From Actinophytocola sp050699935 (lineage in GTDB: Bacteria > Actinomycetota > Actinomycetes > Mycobacteriales > Pseudonocardiaceae): a stretch of DNA of 64,000 nucleotides. Below the pieces are notes generated by a model. It saw nothing but the letters and a program-made list of their open reading frames with translations, did no database searches and had not been told where the DNA came from. The position numbers were made by a program, and so were the translations under genes. Where the stretch lies: the NCBI RefSeq assembly GCF_050699935.1, contig NZ_JBOHGB010000020.1, forward strand, positions 4,132-68,131, written 5' to 3'. Positions 53,701 through 62,100 of this stretch are shown one piece after another (within the stretch, counting starts at the first letter, position 1; each line of letters opens with the position of its first letter).

Positions 53701-56700
53701 CGCTGCACGTGACCACGGCGTCCCGGCACGTGAACTGGGACGGCGGCGCGGTACGGCTGCTGACCGAGCCGGTACCGTGGCCGGCGGACCCGGACCGAGC
53801 GCGGCGGGCAGGAGTGTCCGCGTTCGGTATCGGCGGCACCAACGCGCACGTGATCCTCGAGGAACCCGCCCCGCCCGATAAACCTGCCGGGGACCCCGGG
53901 GACCCCCCGGTTTCCACGCTACCGGCGGGCACCGACAAGACCGGGGCGCCGGACGCCGACCTGTGGACAACCGGGCCGCTGCTGCTGTCCGGCGCCGACG
54001 AGGCCGCCCTGCGCGCCCAGGCCCGCAGGCTCGCCGGTGTGATCGGACAGGAGCGGCTCGCCGACGTCGGCTTCTCTCTCGCCACCTCCAGGGCGTCGCT
54101 GTCCCACCGGGCGGTGGTCACCAGCCGGCCGGCGGACGCCCTCCGCGCGCTCGCCGCCGGGGAGCCACACCCGGGTGTCGTCACCGCCACGGCGATTCCG
54201 CGCCCTCGGCTCGCGCTGCTGTTCACCGGCCAGGGCTCGCAGCGGCCGCACATGGGCACGGCGCTGCACGCGTTCCCCGCCTTCGCCGACGCGTTCGCGG
54301 ACGCCTGCCGGCACCTGGACCCGCACCTCGACCGGCCGCTGCGCACCGTCCTCGCGGGTGAGCCGGACCTGCTGGACCGCACGGACTTCACCCAGGCCGC
54401 CCTCTTCGCCTACGAGGTCGCCCTGTTCCGGCTGCTCGCCGAGTGGGGCGTGCGTCCGCACTACCTCGCCGGCCACTCCATCGGCGAGCTCGCCGCCGCC
54501 CACGTCGCGGGGGTGCTGGACCTGCCCGACGCCGCCAAGCTGGTGGCGGCCCGCGGCCGGCTCATGCGCGACCTGCCCGCCGGTGGCGCCATGGTGGCCG
54601 TCCAGGCGACCGAGGACGAGGTCGCGCCGCTGCTGACCGATCAGGTGTCGATCGCCGCGGTGAACGCGCCGCGGTCGGTGGTCGTCTCGGGAGAGCACGA
54701 TGCCGTGCACGCCATCGCCGGGCACTTCGCCGGCCAGGAACGTCGCACCACGAGCCTGCGGGTGAGCCACGCGTTCCACTCGCCGCTCATCGAGCCCATG
54801 CTGGCGGAGTTCCACGCCGTGGCCGCGGGCCTGACCCACCACCCGGCGGCGATCCCCATCGTGTCCACGCTCACCGGCCGGCTCGCCGAGCGGTACACGG
54901 CGGAGTACTGGACCCGCCACGCCCGCGAGACCGTGCGGTTCGCCGACGCCGTCCGGTGGCTGCGCGACGAGGGTGTCACGAGCTGCCTCGAGGTCGGCCC
55001 CGACGCCGTCCTCTCCGGACTCGCCGACGACGTCGTCCCGTCGGCACGGGACGGGCACCCGGAGGTCGCCACGCTGCTCGCCGCGGCCGGTCGGCTGCAT
55101 ACCGAGGGTGTGCCGGTGGACTGGCGCGCGGTGTACGCGGGCAGCGACGCGCGGCACGTGGACCTGCCGACGTACCCCTTCCAGCAGCGCCGGTTCTGGC
55201 TCGACGCCCCACCCCCGAGCGGCGCGACCACCGGGCTCGACCGCCCGTTGCTGTCGCCGGTGCCCGACTCCGACCAGGTACTGCTCGACGTCACTCTGTC
55301 CACAGTCGAGCAGCCGTGGCTGGTCGAGCACGTGATCGGCGGCGAGCCGCTGGTGCCCGCGACGGTGTTCGTCGAGCTGGTCCTCCGGGCCGGTGACGAG
55401 GTCGGCCTCGACCAGCTGGACGACCTCGCGATCGTGCGCCCGCTCGTGCTGCCCGACAGCGGCGCGGTGCGGCTCCAGGTCGCCGTGTCCGGCCCGGACC
55501 CGTCCGGACGCCGGCCCGTCGCCGTCCACTCCCGACCCGTGGAGTCTGAAGTGGACAGCCCGTGGGCCAGGCACGCCACCGGCACGCTCGGGACGGGCGG
55601 CCAGGCAGCCGACCCCGACCTGCGGACCTGGCCGCCGCCGTGCGCCGAGGCGGTCGACATCACCGACGGCTACGACACGCTCGCCGAGCACGGCGACGAC
55701 TACGGCGCCACGTTCCGCGCCGTCCGCGCGGTGTGGCGACGCGGCGAAGAGCTGTTCGCGGAGGTGGCGCTGCCCGACGGCGAGCACGACCGCGCGGCCC
55801 GGCTCGGCCTGCACCCCGCGCTGCTGGACGCCGCGCTGCACGTGCGACGGCTCGCCGAGCGGATCGAGGACTCGCTCGTGCCGTTCGAGTGGACGGGCGT
55901 CCGGCTGCACGCCACGGGGTCGACGGCGCTGCGGGTGCGGGCACTCGCGACCGGACCGGACACCATGACGCTATACCTCGCCGACCAGCTGGGCCGGCCG
56001 GTGGCCACGATCTCCTCGCTGCTGGCCCGGCCCGCCGAGCCGCTCGACCCGAGCGAGGCGGTGGCCCGGGACGCACTGTTCCGTGTGGACTGGATACCGG
56101 CCCCGCCGGACGCCACCGGGGACGAGCCCGACTTCGAGCGGCTCGACGTGGGGGGCCGCGGCGGCGACGTGGTCGCCGATGTCCACTCGCTGACCGCGAG
56201 CACCCTCGAGTCGGTGCAGCGGTGGCTCGCCGAGCCGGCGGGCAAGCGGCTCGTGGTCGTCACCCGCCACGCGACCGACGCCGCCGAGCCGGACCTCGCC
56301 GCCGCCGCGGTGTGGGGGCTCGTGCGCTCGGCGCAGTCGGAGAACCCGGATCGCATCACCCTCGTCGACCTCGACGGTCGGCCCTCCTCGGAACGGCTGC
56401 TGCCCACGGCGGTGGCGACCGGCGAAGCCCAGGTGGCGATCCGCGCGGGCGCGACGCTGGTTCCCCGGCTGGCCAGGGCCTCCCTCGACGGCCCGGGCCC
56501 AACCTTCGATCCACAAGGGACAGTACTGCTCACCGGCGCGTTCGGGGCGCTCGGCACGCTGATCGCCCGGCACCTGGTGACCGCGCACGGGGTGCGGAGC
56601 CTGCTGCTGCTCAGCCGACAGGGCGAGCGGGCGGCCGGCGCGGCGGAGCTGCGCGCGGAGTTGGCGGCGCTGGGCGCACGGGTGCGGATCGCCGCGTGCG

Positions 56701-58415
56701 ACGTGGCCGATCGCACGTCACTGGCCGCCGTCATCGACGGCTGCCGCGGCGAGCTGACCGCGGTCGTGCACAGCGCCGGCGTGCTCGACGACGGCGTGCT
56801 GGGCTCGCTGACCCAGGCACGGCTCGCGAAGGTGTTGGGGCCCAAGGTGAACGCGGCCTGGCACCTGCACGAGCTGACGGCCGGCCTCGACCTGTCCGCG
56901 TTCGTGCTGTTCTCCTCGGCGGCCGGGACGTTCGGCAACCCGGGGCAGGCCAACTACGCGGCGGGCAACGCCTTCCTCGACGCGCTCGCCAGGACGCGGC
57001 GGGCCCGCGGGCTGGCGGCGGCGTCGATGGCATGGGGCCTGTGGGACCAGGGGTCCGGCATGTCGACGCACGTGTCCGGCGCCGCGCGGGACCTCCTTGC
57101 CCGGCAAGGGTTTCCGGCGATCTCCGACGAGCAGGGCCGCGCGCTGTTCGACGCGGCGCTGCGGGTGGCCGACCCGGTGACCGTGCCGGTGCGGCTGGAC
57201 ATCCCCGTGCTGCGCGGGGGCCCGGTGCCACCGGTGCTGCGTGGGCTGGTGCGGTCGCGGCGGCCGTCGGGCGAGCGCGCGACCAGCTCGTGGCTGTCCC
57301 GGCTGACCGGCGGCCCCGAGGACGAGCGGACGCTGGCCGACCTCGTGCGCGCCGAGGCTGCCGCCGTGCTCGGCTACCTCGACGCGGCAGACGTGCCGGC
57401 GGGCAAGGGATTCGCCGACCTCGGGCTCGACTCGCTGGCGGCGGTGCAGCTGCGCAACCAGCTCGCCGCGGGGACCGGGCTGCGACTGCCCGCGACCGTC
57501 GCGTTCGACCACCCGACACCCGAGGAGCTGGCGCGCCACCTGCTGGACGAACTCGGCGCCGCACCCGCCGTGGAGGGGCGGTCGGAGTACACGCTGTCCG
57601 CGCTGTACCGGACGGTGTGCGCGGCCGGTGAGCCGGTAGCCGGCATGCAGTTGCTGGTCGGCGCGTCCCACGTCGCGCCCACCACGTCGGAGCCACTGCC
57701 ACCGGTCCAGCTGTCCACGGGGGACGGTGGGCCGCTGCTGGCGTGCCTCATGTCGCTGACCCCGGCCATCGGCACGGGCGAGTACACGGGGTTCGCGCGG
57801 TCGTTCGCGGGCGAGCACGACCTCGTGGTGTTCACCCATCCCGGCCTCGTCGGCGGCGACGCCGTGCCCGCGGACCGCGAGACCTTCGTGCGGATGCACG
57901 CCGACGCCGTGCGGGCGCGGGCGGGCGACCGGCCCGTGGTGATCGTCGGCCACTCCACCGGCGGGGCGCTCGGCCACGCCGTCGCCGCCCGACTCGAGGC
58001 GGACGGCGCCGCACCGGCCGGCGTCGTGCTGCTCGACACGTACCACATCGACGCGGCGCTCAGGGTGGCGCCGTGGTTCCAGGCGCTCGCCGCCCGGACG
58101 GTGCGCACGCTGGAAGAGCGGTTCGACTCCCCCGTCGGGGACGCCACCCTGGTCGCGATGGGCGCGTACGTGCGCATGTTCGACGGCTGGGTGCCCACCT
58201 CGCTCACCGCGCCGACGCTCCAGGTACGCGCCACGGAGCCGACCGAGGAGATGGCTGAGGATCTGGCCGGGGAGTCGGCCGCCGCGGGCACGGACTGGCG
58301 CGCGACCTGGCCCGTCCCGCACACGCTGGTGGAGGTCCCCGGCGACCACTTCACGATGATGGACACCCACGCCGACACCACCGCGTCCGCGGTGCGCGAC
58401 TGGCTCGCCGGCTAG
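50730..58415 (+). CDS. Monomodular type I PKS with fused acyl-CoA ligase loading domain
   Basis: This 2561-residue protein has, in order: ANL ligase (about 1-490; YTSGTTGPAKG, GRIKELIICGGENI); ACP1 (about 520-600; Ser in GLTSL instead of GxDSL); KS (about 620-1045; Cys in DTACSSS, His in EAHGTGT and NLGHTQ); AT (about 1155-1470; GHSIGE and HAFH, malonyl type); DH (about 1500-1770; HVIGGEPLVP and LLDAALH, both complete); KR (about 1800-2150; TGAFGALG, LDD for B-type, Tyr in ANYAAGN); ACP2 (Ser in GLDSL about 2235); TE (about 2320-2561; GHSTGG and DHF). It should activate a free acid, add one malonyl unit, reduce and dehydrate it, and release an alpha,beta-unsaturated acid. The KS-AT linker contains a copy of repeat R3. 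ATG at 50730 overlaps the prnB-like gene. Confidence 0.93.
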   Translation: MPPDDLVHSDVRPLPDLLRSHAERAGGKVAFRDDRRAVTYADLERRTRWLAGHLAGVGVGRGDRVAVCLDNGVAVVESLLAITRAAAVGVPLNPRASDAELTHLLDDSGAAAVITDRGQGRLVITSESCAALAETDPGRPARDDLGLDEPAWLQYTSGTTGPAKGVVSTQRAALGAVLTRFLPAVGLVAADEVLWPLPLFHSFAHSVCVLGVTAVGASAWITTGFRPEATLDLLREHPFTVLAGVPATYHQLVRAAGPGVSVPKLRLCLSAGAPCPPALRGAFEDTFGLELLDAYGSTETCGVIAVDRPGGPRVEGTCGPPAPGLEVRLADPETGAEVPAGAEGEIWIRGAGLMLGYHGQPEATATVLRDGWYRSGDLGRLREHGHLAVTGRIKELIICGGENIHPTEVERVLSRAPGVADVVVAGRPHDVLGEVPVAYVVAEPGGVRLPALLAACHRELSSVKVPAEVYEIDAVPRRGPDKIARHAVAGLDARLLRGGDEATAGALRERLRGLPDPEHAMVRLVLAELSAVCDTTPGPDVAFSACGLTSLHALELRDRLGAVTGLELTATLVYDHPTPAALATHLLGTLLGNTAVAPAVTRPAHATASPAADTAADTEPVAIVGIGCRYPGGVASPEDLWALVSGEVDAITEFPADRGWDLAGLYDPDPDRIGTSYTRSGGFLDRVADFDPGLFGISPREAMTVDPQQRLLLQVSWEAVERAGIDPVSLRGSQTGVFVGVMYSDYGSRFAGVPHELEAQLVLGSAGSVASGRLAYVLGLRGPTVTVDTACSSSLVALHQAVRALRSGECGLALAGGATVMCTPNSFVAFSRQRALSPDGRCKSFSDAADGTSWAEGVGVLLLERLSDARRNGHPVLAVVRGTAVNSDGASNGLTAPNGQAQQHLVHATLAAAGLSTSDVDAVEAHGTGTTLGDPIEAQALLATYGQDRAADRPLWLGSVKSNLGHTQAAAGVAGVIKMVAAMRHGLLPRTLHVTTASRHVNWDGGAVRLLTEPVPWPADPDRARRAGVSAFGIGGTNAHVILEEPAPPDKPAGDPGDPPVSTLPAGTDKTGAPDADLWTTGPLLLSGADEAALRAQARRLAGVIGQERLADVGFSLATSRASLSHRAVVTSRPADALRALAAGEPHPGVVTATAIPRPRLALLFTGQGSQRPHMGTALHAFPAFADAFADACRHLDPHLDRPLRTVLAGEPDLLDRTDFTQAALFAYEVALFRLLAEWGVRPHYLAGHSIGELAAAHVAGVLDLPDAAKLVAARGRLMRDLPAGGAMVAVQATEDEVAPLLTDQVSIAAVNAPRSVVVSGEHDAVHAIAGHFAGQERRTTSLRVSHAFHSPLIEPMLAEFHAVAAGLTHHPAAIPIVSTLTGRLAERYTAEYWTRHARETVRFADAVRWLRDEGVTSCLEVGPDAVLSGLADDVVPSARDGHPEVATLLAAAGRLHTEGVPVDWRAVYAGSDARHVDLPTYPFQQRRFWLDAPPPSGATTGLDRPLLSPVPDSDQVLLDVTLSTVEQPWLVEHVIGGEPLVPATVFVELVLRAGDEVGLDQLDDLAIVRPLVLPDSGAVRLQVAVSGPDPSGRRPVAVHSRPVESEVDSPWARHATGTLGTGGQAADPDLRTWPPPCAEAVDITDGYDTLAEHGDDYGATFRAVRAVWRRGEELFAEVALPDGEHDRAARLGLHPALLDAALHVRRLAERIEDSLVPFEWTGVRLHATGSTALRVRALATGPDTMTLYLADQLGRPVATISSLLARPAEPLDPSEAVARDALFRVDWIPAPPDATGDEPDFERLDVGGRGGDVVADVHSLTASTLESVQRWLAEPAGKRLVVVTRHATDAAEPDLAAAAVWGLVRSAQSENPDRITLVDLDGRPSSERLLPTAVATGEAQVAIRAGATLVPRLARASLDGPGPTFDPQGTVLLTGAFGALGTLIARHLVTAHGVRSLLLLSRQGERAAGAAELRAELAALGARVRIAACDVADRTSLAAVIDGCRGELTAVVHSAGVLDDGVLGSLTQARLAKVLGPKVNAAWHLHELTAGLDLSAFVLFSSAAGTFGNPGQANYAAGNAFLDALARTRRARGLAAASMAWGLWDQGSGMSTHVSGAARDLLARQGFPAISDEQGRALFDAALRVADPVTVPVRLDIPVLRGGPVPPVLRGLVRSRRPSGERATSSWLSRLTGGPEDERTLADLVRAEAAAVLGYLDAADVPAGKGFADLGLDSLAAVQLRNQLAAGTGLRLPATVAFDHPTPEELARHLLDELGAAPAVEGRSEYTLSALYRTVCAAGEPVAGMQLLVGASHVAPTTSEPLPPVQLSTGDGGPLLACLMSLTPAIGTGEYTGFARSFAGEHDLVVFTHPGLVGGDAVPADRETFVRMHADAVRARAGDRPVVIVGHSTGGALGHAVAARLEADGAAPAGVVLLDTYHIDAALRVAPWFQALAARTVRTLEERFDSPVGDATLVAMGAYVRMFDGWVPTSLTAPTLQVRATEPTEEMAEDLAGESAAAGTDWRATWPVPHTLVEVPGDHFTMMDTHADTTASAVRDWLAG
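53903..53975 (-). repeat. Dispersed repeat R3, partial copy C inside the PKS gene
   Basis: Blocks CCCCCGGTTTCCA, GCGGGCACCGACAA and CTGTGGACAACC match the reverse complement of copies A and B. The distance between the last two blocks is 22 bp, equal to that in copy A. In frame it encodes the linker VSTLPAGTDKTGAPDADLW between KS and AT. Copy A in the corresponding frame would encode LPAGTDNSCSADQALWTT. Confidence 0.7.
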
Positions 58416-58468
58416 AGACATGGCCCTGATGACCGCCCAACTGATGATCCGACAGGAAGGGACGTACC

Positions 58469-60022
58469 TTGATTAAGTCCGTGCTGATCGTTGGTGGTGG
58501 CACCGCGGGCTGGATGACCGCGAGCTACCTCAAGAAGAGCTTCGGGGATCGCCTCGCCGTCACGCTCGTGGAATCGGACCGGGTGTCGACAATCGGCGTC
58601 GGAGAAGCGACATTCAGCACGGTTCGGCATTTCTTCTCGTCCCTGGAGCTCGAAGAATCGGACTGGATGCCGCACTGTGCCGCCTCGTACAAACTGGCCA
58701 TCCGCTTCGAGAACTGGCGGCGTCCCGGCCACCACTTCTACCACCCGTTCGAACGCCTCAGGACGGTCAATGGATTCACCATGGCCGACTGGTGGCTCGA
58801 GCTGGGTGGCGATCACGACCGGTTCGACCGTGACTGTTTCCTGACCCCCGCACTATGTGAGGCCAAACGTTCACCGCGTGCCCTGGACGGGAACCTGTTC
58901 GTCAGCGGCCACGACAGCGAGCTCGGTCGATCGACCCTGGCCGAACAGCGAGCGCAGTTTCCCTACGCCTACCATTTCGACGCGGACCTGTTGGCTCGAT
59001 TCCTCCGCAAGTACGCGACCGACCGCGGGGTCAACCACATCACCGACGACGTCGTCGAGGTCAACCAGGACGACCGCGGGTGGATCAGTCAGGTAGGCAC
59101 GAAGAACCACGGCTCGATCGGCGCGGACCTGTTCGTGGACTGCACCGGGTTCCGCGGCCGGCTCATCAACAAGACACTCGACGAACAGTTCATCTCCTTC
59201 ACCGACGTACTGCCCAACAATCGCGCGGTGGCTTTGCGGGTTCCCAAGGACCCCGAGACGTCGGAGGTCGCCCCGTACACGACGGCCACCGCCATGGACG
59301 CGGGTTGGATCTGGACCATTCCGCTGTTCGGTCGCGACGGGACCGGCTACGTCTACGCGGATGACTTCTGCACGCCCGAAGAAGCCGAGCAGACCCTGCG
59401 TGCCTTCGCCGCACCGGGTCAAGATGATCTTCCGGCGAACCACATCAGGATGAGGATCGGGCGCAGCAGCCGGTCCTGGGTGAAGAACTGTGTCGCGATC
59501 GGTCTCTCCAGCGGATTCGTCGAGCCCCTCGAGTCAACGGGCATCTTCTTCATTCAGCAGGGAATCGAAGAACTGGTCAAACACTTCCCCGGCACCGACT
59601 GGGATGCCGAGGTCCGACGTAGCTACAACCGCAAGGTTGCCCGCGCCATCGACGGCGTGAAGGAATTCCTGGTCCTGCACTACCGGGCCGCGCAACGCGA
59701 CGACACCCCGTACTGGAAAGCCGCGAAAACCCGACCGATCCCCGACGGGCTCGAAGACGTCCTGCGGGACGCCGACCGGCTTCTCCTCGACGAGGACACG
59801 GCCTATCCGTATTACCACGGCTTCGAGTCGTATTCATGGAACACCATGTTGCTGGGCCTCGGCGCCGGCCCCCGCCGCGCGCGAGCCGCACTCGGCGGGA
59901 TGGATCACGGCCCCGCCGCCGGCGAGTTCGAAGCCCTCCGCCGGGATGCCAAACAGTTCATCGCGGACCTGCCGCGATGCATCGACTATCTCACCCGTCT
60001 GCATTCGGGAGGAACCATGTGA
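58469..60022 (+). CDS. FAD-dependent tryptophan 5-halogenase, PyrH-like
   Basis: This 517-residue flavin halogenase has FAD motif GGGTAGWM, the halogenase motif WIWTIP, the catalytic Lys at 75 in SYKLAIRFENW and catalytic Glu near 355 in FVEPLESTG. Stretches such as FYHPFERLRTVNGF, STLAEQRAQFPYAYHFDAD and FTDVLPNNRAVALRVP correspond closely to PyrH, the tryptophan 5-halogenase of pyrroindomycin biosynthesis. TTG at 58469 is chosen because it gives the PyrH-like N-terminus MIKSVLIVGGG and GGAAGG lies upstream. Codons are visibly less GC-rich (ATT, TTT, AAA, AAG) than neighbours. No flavin reductase gene is nearby. The 3' end is 13 bp from lutC. Confidence 0.93.
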   Translation: MIKSVLIVGGGTAGWMTASYLKKSFGDRLAVTLVESDRVSTIGVGEATFSTVRHFFSSLELEESDWMPHCAASYKLAIRFENWRRPGHHFYHPFERLRTVNGFTMADWWLELGGDHDRFDRDCFLTPALCEAKRSPRALDGNLFVSGHDSELGRSTLAEQRAQFPYAYHFDADLLARFLRKYATDRGVNHITDDVVEVNQDDRGWISQVGTKNHGSIGADLFVDCTGFRGRLINKTLDEQFISFTDVLPNNRAVALRVPKDPETSEVAPYTTATAMDAGWIWTIPLFGRDGTGYVYADDFCTPEEAEQTLRAFAAPGQDDLPANHIRMRIGRSSRSWVKNCVAIGLSSGFVEPLESTGIFFIQQGIEELVKHFPGTDWDAEVRRSYNRKVARAIDGVKEFLVLHYRAAQRDDTPYWKAAKTRPIPDGLEDVLRDADRLLLDEDTAYPYYHGFESYSWNTMLLGLGAGPRRARAALGGMDHGPAAGEFEALRRDAKQFIADLPRCIDYLTRLHSGGTM

Positions 60023-60035
60023 CACGCCGGCGGGG

Positions 60036-60659
60036 TCAGCCGGTGACGACGAGGACTTCCAGGTTGCGGGGGCCGTGGACGCCCTCCACGCGGTCCAGCT
60101 CGATGTCGCTCGTGGCGGACGGGCCGCTGATGAACGTCAGCGGCCGCACCGGGTCCAGCCGGGCCAGCGCCTCCGGCACGGTGCCGACGATCTGGGACTC
60201 GCGCACCACGCACAGGTGGTAGTCCGGCAGCAGAGTCAGCGCGCGCCGGCCCTGCGCCTCGCCCGCGTCCAGCACGATCGTGCCCGTCTCGGCGATCGCC
60301 ACCGCGGCACCGGTCAGCACGCCGTCGCACCGGTCGAGCATCGTGCGCGGCAGCGGGTGCGCGGGCGCGTCCAGCGACCAGACCACCTCCCCCACCCGCC
60401 ACCAACCGGGTAGGTCCGCCGGCGCCACCAGCTTTCGCACACCCCGCGCGCGCAGCGACTCCTCGATCCGTGCCGGCAGGGCGGCATCCGGCACCCGGTG
60501 CACCGCCGCCCGGTAGTCGGCCACCCGCGACGCGAACAACGCCGGCAGCTCGCCCAGCGGTCGCGACCGCGCGTAGTCCCGGCGCACCGCGGGCGGGTGC
60601 GGCCGGTCCGCCAGCGCGGCACGGATCCGGCCCAGCACGACCTCCCGCGAGTCAGCCAC
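60036..60659 (-). CDS. lutC: LutC-like lactate utilization protein
   Basis: This 207-residue LUD-domain protein has VLTGAAVAIAETGTIVLDAG, LTLLPDYHLCVVRESQIVG, and FISGPSATSDIELDRVEGVHGP, the conserved end of LutC/YkgG. It is a subunit of the iron-sulfur L-lactate oxidation complex LutABC. The GTG start at 60659 overlaps the end of lutB by 8 bases. It is the last gene of the FAH-lutA-lutB-lutC operon. Confidence 0.9.
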   Translation of the reverse strand: MADSREVVLGRIRAALADRPHPPAVRRDYARSRPLGELPALFASRVADYRAAVHRVPDAALPARIEESLRARGVRKLVAPADLPGWWRVGEVVWSLDAPAHPLPRTMLDRCDGVLTGAAVAIAETGTIVLDAGEAQGRRALTLLPDYHLCVVRESQIVGTVPEALARLDPVRPLTFISGPSATSDIELDRVEGVHGPRNLEVLVVTG

Positions 60660-62100
60660 GAGTCCTCCGCCACCACGCCGAGAACGACTCCGCGGGCGGC
60701 ACCGGCACGTCCCGCGAGTCCGTCCACTTCGAACCCGGCCACGGCAGCCGCTTGACCCGCCCGCGCCGGGACACCAGGCGCAGCAGGGAAAGCAGCCGCT
60801 GCGCCAGCCGGAACCGGCCCGGCGACACCATGACCCACGACGCCGCCGCCATCGCGACCGCCTCCGGCGTGTACGGGCCCTTCGCCTCGACGACACGGGA
60901 ACGCAGGTGCACCAGCACCTCCGGGATGTCGATCCGCACCGGGCACACCTCGTAGCACGCCCCGCACAGCGACGACGCGAACGGCAGCGACCGCAGCAGC
61001 GAATCCGTCGCGGAGTCTCCGGTGTCGCCGGACCCCGCGCCCAGCTGCGGGGTCAGGATCGCGCCGATCGGACCCGGATACACCGAGCCGTATGCCTGCC
61101 CACCGGTCCGCTCGTAGACCGGGCACACGTTCAGGCACGCCGAGCACCGGATGCAGCGCAGCGCCTGCCGCCCCACCCGGTCGGCGAGGGTCGCGGTGCG
61201 GCCGTTGTCCAGCAGCACCAGGTGGAACGCGCGCGGGCCGTCGCCGGGGGTTACGCCCGTCCACACCGACGTGTACGGGTTCATCCGCTCCGCGGTGGAC
61301 GAGCGTGGCAGCAGCTGCAGGAACACCTCGAGGTCTCGCCACGTCGGCACGAGCTTCTCGATGCCCATCACGGTGATCAGCGTCTCCGGCAGGGTGAGGC
61401 ACATCCGCCCGTTGCCCTCGGACTCCACCACGACCACCGAACCCGAGTCCGCCACCGCGAAGTTCGCCCCGGAGATCGCGACCTTCGCGGACAGGAACTT
61501 CCGTCGCAGGTGGACCCGAGCGGCCTCGGCCAGGTCGGCCGGACGGTCCGACACGGTGGCCGCGTGCGGCATGGTCCGGCGGAAGAGGTCGCGGATCTCC
61601 GAGCGGTTGCGGTGGATCGCGGGCACCAGGATGTGCGACGGCCGGTCGTCGCCGAGCTGGACGATCAGCTCCGCGAGGTCGGTCTCGACCGCCGTGACGC
61701 CGCCCGCCGCGAGCGCCTCGTTCAGCCCGATCTCCGCGGTGGCCATGGACTTGACCTTGACCACCTCGCGCGCGCCCGCGTCGCGGACGAGGCGCAGCAC
61801 GATGTCGTTGGCCTCCGCGGCGTCGCGGGCCCAGTGCACCACGCCGCCCCGCGCGGTGACCGCCTCCTCCAGCCGTGCCAGGTAGACGTCCAAATGCGAC
61901 AGGACGTCGTCCTTGACGGCCTCGCCGGCGCGGCGCAGCCGTTCCCAGTCGGGCAGCTCGGCCACCGCGGCGGCCCGCTTCGTGCGGATGGTCGCAGTGG
62001 CATGCGCGAGGTTGCCGCGCAGCTGCGCGTCGGCGAGCGCCGTGCGGGCCGCGACCGGGAACGCCGGGCTGCCCAGCCAGGTCACGGGGTTGCGGCCCAT
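60652..62100 (-). CDS. lutB: LutB-like iron-sulfur lactate oxidation subunit
   Basis: This 482-residue protein combines an N-terminal LUD domain (VKVKSMATAEIGLNEAL; GANFAVADSGSVVVVESEGN) and a C-terminal 2x[4Fe-4S] part with CIRCSACLNVCPVY and CGACYEVCPVRIDIPE. It is the electron-transfer core of LutABC, which oxidises L-lactate to pyruvate in the cytoplasm. ATG at 62100 lies inside the end of lutA. Confidence 0.92.
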   Translation of the reverse strand: MGRNPVTWLGSPAFPVAARTALADAQLRGNLAHATATIRTKRAAAVAELPDWERLRRAGEAVKDDVLSHLDVYLARLEEAVTARGGVVHWARDAAEANDIVLRLVRDAGAREVVKVKSMATAEIGLNEALAAGGVTAVETDLAELIVQLGDDRPSHILVPAIHRNRSEIRDLFRRTMPHAATVSDRPADLAEAARVHLRRKFLSAKVAISGANFAVADSGSVVVVESEGNGRMCLTLPETLITVMGIEKLVPTWRDLEVFLQLLPRSSTAERMNPYTSVWTGVTPGDGPRAFHLVLLDNGRTATLADRVGRQALRCIRCSACLNVCPVYERTGGQAYGSVYPGPIGAILTPQLGAGSGDTGDSATDSLLRSLPFASSLCGACYEVCPVRIDIPEVLVHLRSRVVEAKGPYTPEAVAMAAASWVMVSPGRFRLAQRLLSLLRLVSRRGRVKRLPWPGSKWTDSRDVPVPPAESFSAWWRRTRG

